From Bryoerythrophyllum caledonicum (taxonomy: Eukaryota > Streptophyta > Bryopsida > Pottiales > Pottiaceae): 64,000 nucleotides of DNA. The stretch is taken from positions 2,668,501 through 2,732,500 of the forward strand of contig OZ020517.1 of assembly GCA_963971425.1 (NCBI GenBank). Reading direction: 5' to 3'. Of the stretch, positions 60,440 to 64,000 are shown in pieces. Both the position numbers and the translations under genes were made by a program. The notes beneath the pieces are model-generated. The model saw nothing but the letters and a program-made list of their open reading frames with translations. It made no database searches and was not told the origin of the DNA. Each line of letters begins with the position of its first letter. Position 1 is the first letter of the stretch.

Positions 60440-61490
60440 ACTATAACAGTTGCAATGCGCTTAGGCATGCTTCTATACAAGTTCTTCCACTCATTGGAAG
60501 TAATTCAAGCCCAACAATCCTCAACACGCTTTCACAATTCTAACATTCCTTAGAAAGGTCTCTCATATTGGTTCAATCGACGTTTTAAAGTTGTCCACAA
60601 GTGATCGCTCACATTCAAGTCTGGAGATTGCGCTGGCCACTTCACAAGAGTGAATTTCTCTGAAATTCAGCCAACGGCGCACACTCTTCGATGTATGTTT
60701 TGGGTCATTATCTTCTTGAAAAATCAAACTAGCAGGATCTAAGTTGCACACATGCAGTGTATGAATCAATTCTTGCTCTAAAATTTCTCTATACATGTAC
60801 TAATCTATTCTTCCTTCAATCCTATACATCATACCAGGGCCACTGGGAGTCATGCAACCCCACATCATCACTCCCCCACCTCCAAACTAGACAGTTTGTT
60901 GCACCATTCTAGCACTTCTACTATGTCCATCACAAAACCAACACCAACTGCGACCATCAAAGCAAAATCGGTTGATTTTTGTTTCATCAAAAAATACTAC
61001 ATAATCCCAATCACAATCAGTCTAGTAACTATGACGTCTAACAAATTCAAATTGTCCCTTAACCTGATGAAGTGTGAGCTTTGGTTTCTTTTGCTTCACT
61101 TTACATTTTAAACCTGCTTTTGGTAACACTCTCCTCACACTACTATCACTCATACCAACATGAAGCTCTCTCTCAAGTAATTTTCAACTTCGTGTGCAGT
61201 TTCTAAGCCAATTATAGTGATTTCTCTCACACAAGCCTTGCGATCAATAGCACTGTACAGTGTACACATGTGGCCTGCCACCAAAACTACGATTCACATC
61301 ACTCAACTCACTTAAATGTTGCTTACAAAATTGTGCAACTCAACTTTGGGATATTTGCAAGTCTCTAGCAAAATTTCTAGTACTTTCACCCCTCCTCAAC
61401 TTCTCTAAAGTAGCTTCTTCTATTTGCTTTATGTAAGCAACAGAGAAAGACCTCAATGACACCGTTTTGCTCTATTTGCATTCATGATGT
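60440..61490 (-). pseudogene. Degraded Tc1/mariner transposase
   Basis: Minus strand, C-terminus near 60440. The best blocks are LIFQEDNDPKHTSKSVRRWL (about 60730), carrying the second catalytic Asp in the D-N-D-P-K-H-T form, and [16 protein letters not shown] in the adjacent frame (about 60635), where the third acidic residue would normally follow. Upstream, FDETKIN-like text (about 60990) fits the first Asp, and N-terminal helix-turn-helix remnants reach about 61490. Many stops and at least two frameshifts show an old inactive copy. Its termini were not found. Such a transposase could have mobilised the TA-flanked MITEs, but their ends were not matched to it. Confidence 0.75.
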
Positions 61491-62388
61491 GCATTGAATA
61501 GGCGCACAATTATAAATGTGAAGGCCAAGAACATGCCCATCCAAAAAAATCAAACCCAGAAAACCATTTGTGAAGTCACATTTGTAACATTCATTGCATA
61601 ATCCAAGTGAGAGCATAATTGAGTTTTAGTGCTCATTTACTTTGATATATATCCTTCTCAAATGATTTTGCATTGCTGGACTTGTAATTTGATAGCCACA
61701 TCATTTACTTGCATGAATACTTGAGTCGTCCACCAATTTGACATGAAATGCAATATATTATATAATATGAGTGGCTAAAGGTAGACTAAGCTATTTCGTA
61801 CTCAGCTTTGGCAGTCAATGTAAGAAGGAAAAATTGACTTGGAACTTGCCAAATAGCTTGGTTCACGGCCTCTCAACTTGATCCCTTGGACTTTAACACT
61901 TGAAGGACCTAAACTCCGCAAACTGCATATTTTTGTATTTTTTCCAACTCAAACCCTGGCATGTCGGCATAGATTCGTCCTCGATGGAGTTCCGTCCTTG
62001 GTCCGAGTGCGAACCCTCATAAGAATATAAAACTACACCCACACATGCTCGCCTCGTGGAAGTTTCTCAGTCTTCTCAGGCCCATTCGCCGGAATTCCCA
62101 TACTGTATTTTAAACAATGTTGTTTGAATTACCAAGGGCAAATCCTTGTTCAAAGAGATCAATTTGCAAGATCCATACTTGGAACTTTCGTGGCATTTCA
62201 CAAACTTCAATATCGAGAAAATGCGTGAAACTACTGAGGATTGAAGATGGACACTGTTCTCCGCCAACATTAGTGAAATACCGCCAAAATTCCAAATATC
62301 TTGATGTCAAATTCAGACAACTGAACGGAAAATGCAAGAAACCTGCTCAAGGTTACGCATACAGGGCCATCGCATGCGGAAAGAGCAC
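61491..62388. other. Non-coding interval, no gene supported
   Basis: Overlapping short frames at 62076-62458 on both strands have no family resemblance. Confidence 0.45.
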
Positions 62389-62749
62389 TACACCAAACAC
62401 TGTGTATAATGATTCACTGGTAATGAGGGTGAAAAATGATGTGGACCACATCAATTAAGATTCTCGAACACAATTGATGTGGACACATTTCAACATGTGT
62501 CATGCCATTCTCTGTCACTTCACCGGTACTCACCACCGAATATCTTCCTATCCTCGTCACTTGCCACCACCTCTCCATAATCCACATTAATTTTGTGTCA
62601 ACAATTAGGAAACATCTGACACCATTTTTCTGAGGAGCATGATTTTGATGTGGATTGAGAATTAAAAAGGACCACTGTAAATTGTATGCACTAGAAATAG
62701 TGTAGGTATTTCGAAATAGTCTGATCCACACTATACAGTGTTTGGTGTA
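62389..62749. mobile_element. TA-flanked MITE, 357 bp, well preserved ends
   Basis: TA at 62389-62390 and 62748-62749 flank inverted ends CACCAAACACTGTGTATA and CACCAAACACTGTATAGTG. It is probably young, as the first twelve bases are identical at both ends. It shares the GTCTGATCCACACTAT-type sub-terminal block with 3501-3703. Confidence 0.8.
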
Positions 62750-63243
62750 GCTTACAAGACGATAAGAGTTCCGACGAGCCATCCTAAATATGCCAAACCC
62801 CTACGAAGCCGAACCAGCGCTTCAGAAATGCTAACATCTAACCAATATTCTTTCTAAATGTAGCCAAGGCAACAAAGCTTGACAACACTGTAACCTAGGC
62901 AACCCGGCAAACTCAGTAACCACCCATCTTCTGTTGCTGAGGTGGTGCAGTACTCTCATACGCTATTTTGTTAGCAGACCACCCTGAAAACATAAACAAA
63001 CAAAATTAGAATTAAAAAGCTATCATTTACAGACACGTAAGTTCGAAAAATGAAAACACACACACAGGAAGACAGACAAACAAAGGCGCAGACACAGACA
63101 CAGTCGACGACAGTCAGCCAGCCAGAGAGACAGACAGACAGAAGAAGACGAAGCAGCAAAAGAAACAAACAAACTATAAAGGACTGTATTATTAGTTAAA
63201 AAACTGCAAATCTTGACTATCTATTCGATCATCTTCATGGAGG
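62750..63243. other. 3' flank of the PLAC8 gene with CA/GACA-rich tract
   Basis: Contains a simple-sequence tract (ACACACACAGGAAGACAGACA and GACAGACAGACAG, 63055-63150). No gene. Confidence 0.5.
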
Positions 63244-63869
63244 CTAGATGTATGTACCAAGGTCAGGCTGAATGCCGCGGCTGGTCATTTCGCGGTACTG
63301 TTGCGCAAGGGAGCAGGGAAGGCACCAGAATTCCGTGCAGCAGTCACCGCAAGACCCCTGGGTGAGCCCATACTTGGCCCTCAGTCGGGTGCGGTACCCG
63401 CATGAGTAGAGGAATCCGCACCCGGTAAAGGAGTGAATCAAACAAAATATGGCTCCTCCACTCATGCACGCTGCATAACATCTCCAAACTAAAGTCAGCA
63501 AAACTCTCACAACTCACACACGCTCGCAAGAAAACAGAACCGTCCTTAACCGGCAAGGAGAAAAAGTGCTTTCCTCCTAAATGTGTAGAGAAGTGTTCTT
63601 ACATGTGACGCCTTGGTCGATGATCTCCACCAACTGGCCTACCACGATACAAGGGCAGCAGCAGGAGCAAAGACCTGCAACAACGTTGCAACGTGATGAA
63701 TGAGGTCAGCAAGATTAAGTTCTTCTTCGTAGTGACAAGATTTATGTCTGAATCACTGATACCAATCAAAACTTTTGGTAGTGGAAAGTCACTTACATGA
63801 GTTGCAGTCCTGGGAGCAGTCGCAGAGACCGCTACTCCACTGGGCGGTTCCAATGGGAGGGTACGCCAT
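63244..63869 (-). CDS. PLAC8-family protein, plant cadmium resistance / FW2.2-like
   Basis: Three exons on the minus strand, 63869-63797, 63674-63603 and 63470-63244, with GT-AG borders and continuous frame, give 123 residues. MAYPPIGTAQWSSGLCDCSQDCNSC is followed by LCSCCCPCIVVGQLVEIID, the Cys-rich CPC block that defines PCR/FWL proteins and normally lies in the first membrane segment. GAIFCLIHSFTGCGFLY forms the second hydrophobic segment. RTRLRAKYGL, GDCCTEFWCLPCSLAQQYREM and RGIQPD are classical PLAC8 C-terminal blocks. Family members are small plasma-membrane proteins linked to divalent-metal export or to cell-number control. The length is slightly short of the usual 150 residues, mainly at the N-terminus. 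The gene appears intact. Confidence 0.93.
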
Positions 63870-64000
63870 GATCGCGGCAAGCAAACCGAACGAGCTACAA
63901 ATATATCAACACACTGATCGAGTACAAGTGAGTATCCCTTCAAGAAGCGAGAGAGACAGCAGAGTGAGGAAATGGGGGCCTGTGGGTGAAAGTGAGCCTG
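63870..64000 (-). promoter_or_regulatory. 5' flank of the PLAC8 gene
   Basis: Immediate upstream sequence on the minus strand (leader and possible promoter), with a CT-rich run on the gene strand (CTCTGCTGTCTCTCTCGC). No element is defined more precisely. Confidence 0.3.

Overview
The window is nuclear DNA of a streptophyte, meaning a charophyte alga or an early-diverging land plant rather than a flowering plant. The evidence is a complete plant-type myo-inositol-3-phosphate synthase gene with nine exons and GT-AG introns, a plant-type PLAC8/cadmium-resistance gene, an F-box gene, two plant-like REV7 genes, and very dense AT-rich repeats. A Ty3/gypsy fossil carrying a DNA methyltransferase domain also fits: as I recall, retrotransposon-borne methyltransferases have been reported from the charophyte Klebsormidium and from dinoflagellates. 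The exact species cannot be told from the sequence.

Layout. 1-1748: 3' part of a large DUF7869-type gene with a DD(E/D)-like core, probably transposon-derived. 1749-7310: non-coding, packed with small inverted-repeat elements (MITEs) and simple or degenerate repeats. 7359-8216: F-box gene, minus strand. 8220-11180: more MITEs, some nested three deep. 11180-20175: a broken LINE (reverse transcriptase piece at 11180-12000, RNase H piece at 19690-20175) with an old, heavily broken Ty3/gypsy copy lying between the pieces; a methyltransferase domain sits between its protease and reverse transcriptase, and a 525-bp MITE has landed inside it. 20960-21395: SWIM zinc-finger fragment. 22538-25278: intact MIPS gene on the minus strand, flanked by a 470-bp MITE downstream and a 527-bp MITE upstream. 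26.2-35.4 kb: repeats, a degraded transposon-like gene (29.6-33.1 kb) and minisatellites. 35.8-38.3 kb: degenerate satellite.

40.1-48.7 kb: a piggyBac locus. The transposase gene (44456-47122, minus) keeps all three catalytic aspartates and a C-terminal zinc finger but carries two in-frame stops and a 25-bp duplication that shifts the frame. The outer borders, TTAA plus CCCCTAA-type termini at 40092 and 48665, match each other in inverted orientation and enclose a TET/JBP-like 2-oxoglutarate/Fe(II) dioxygenase gene (41441-42988). The same terminal type (TTAA, CCCTTT or CCCCTAA) marks many non-autonomous piggyBac-like MITEs elsewhere in the window.

52.87-55.84 kb: two complete REV7 (MAD2L2, HORMA domain) genes in tandem, whose first four coding exons have identical lengths; they lie between inverted copies of a foldback MITE. 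56.3-58.8 kb: that foldback element, itself carrying a 747-bp MITE. 60.4-61.5 kb: degraded Tc1/mariner transposase. 63244-63869: intact three-exon PLAC8/PCR gene. Ordinary host genes (MIPS, REV7 pair, PLAC8, F-box) are therefore compact islands in a sea of repeats. The most notable signals are two mobile-element-associated DNA-modification genes in one window: a cytosine methyltransferase in a gypsy fossil and a TET/JBP-like oxygenase inside a piggyBac footprint.
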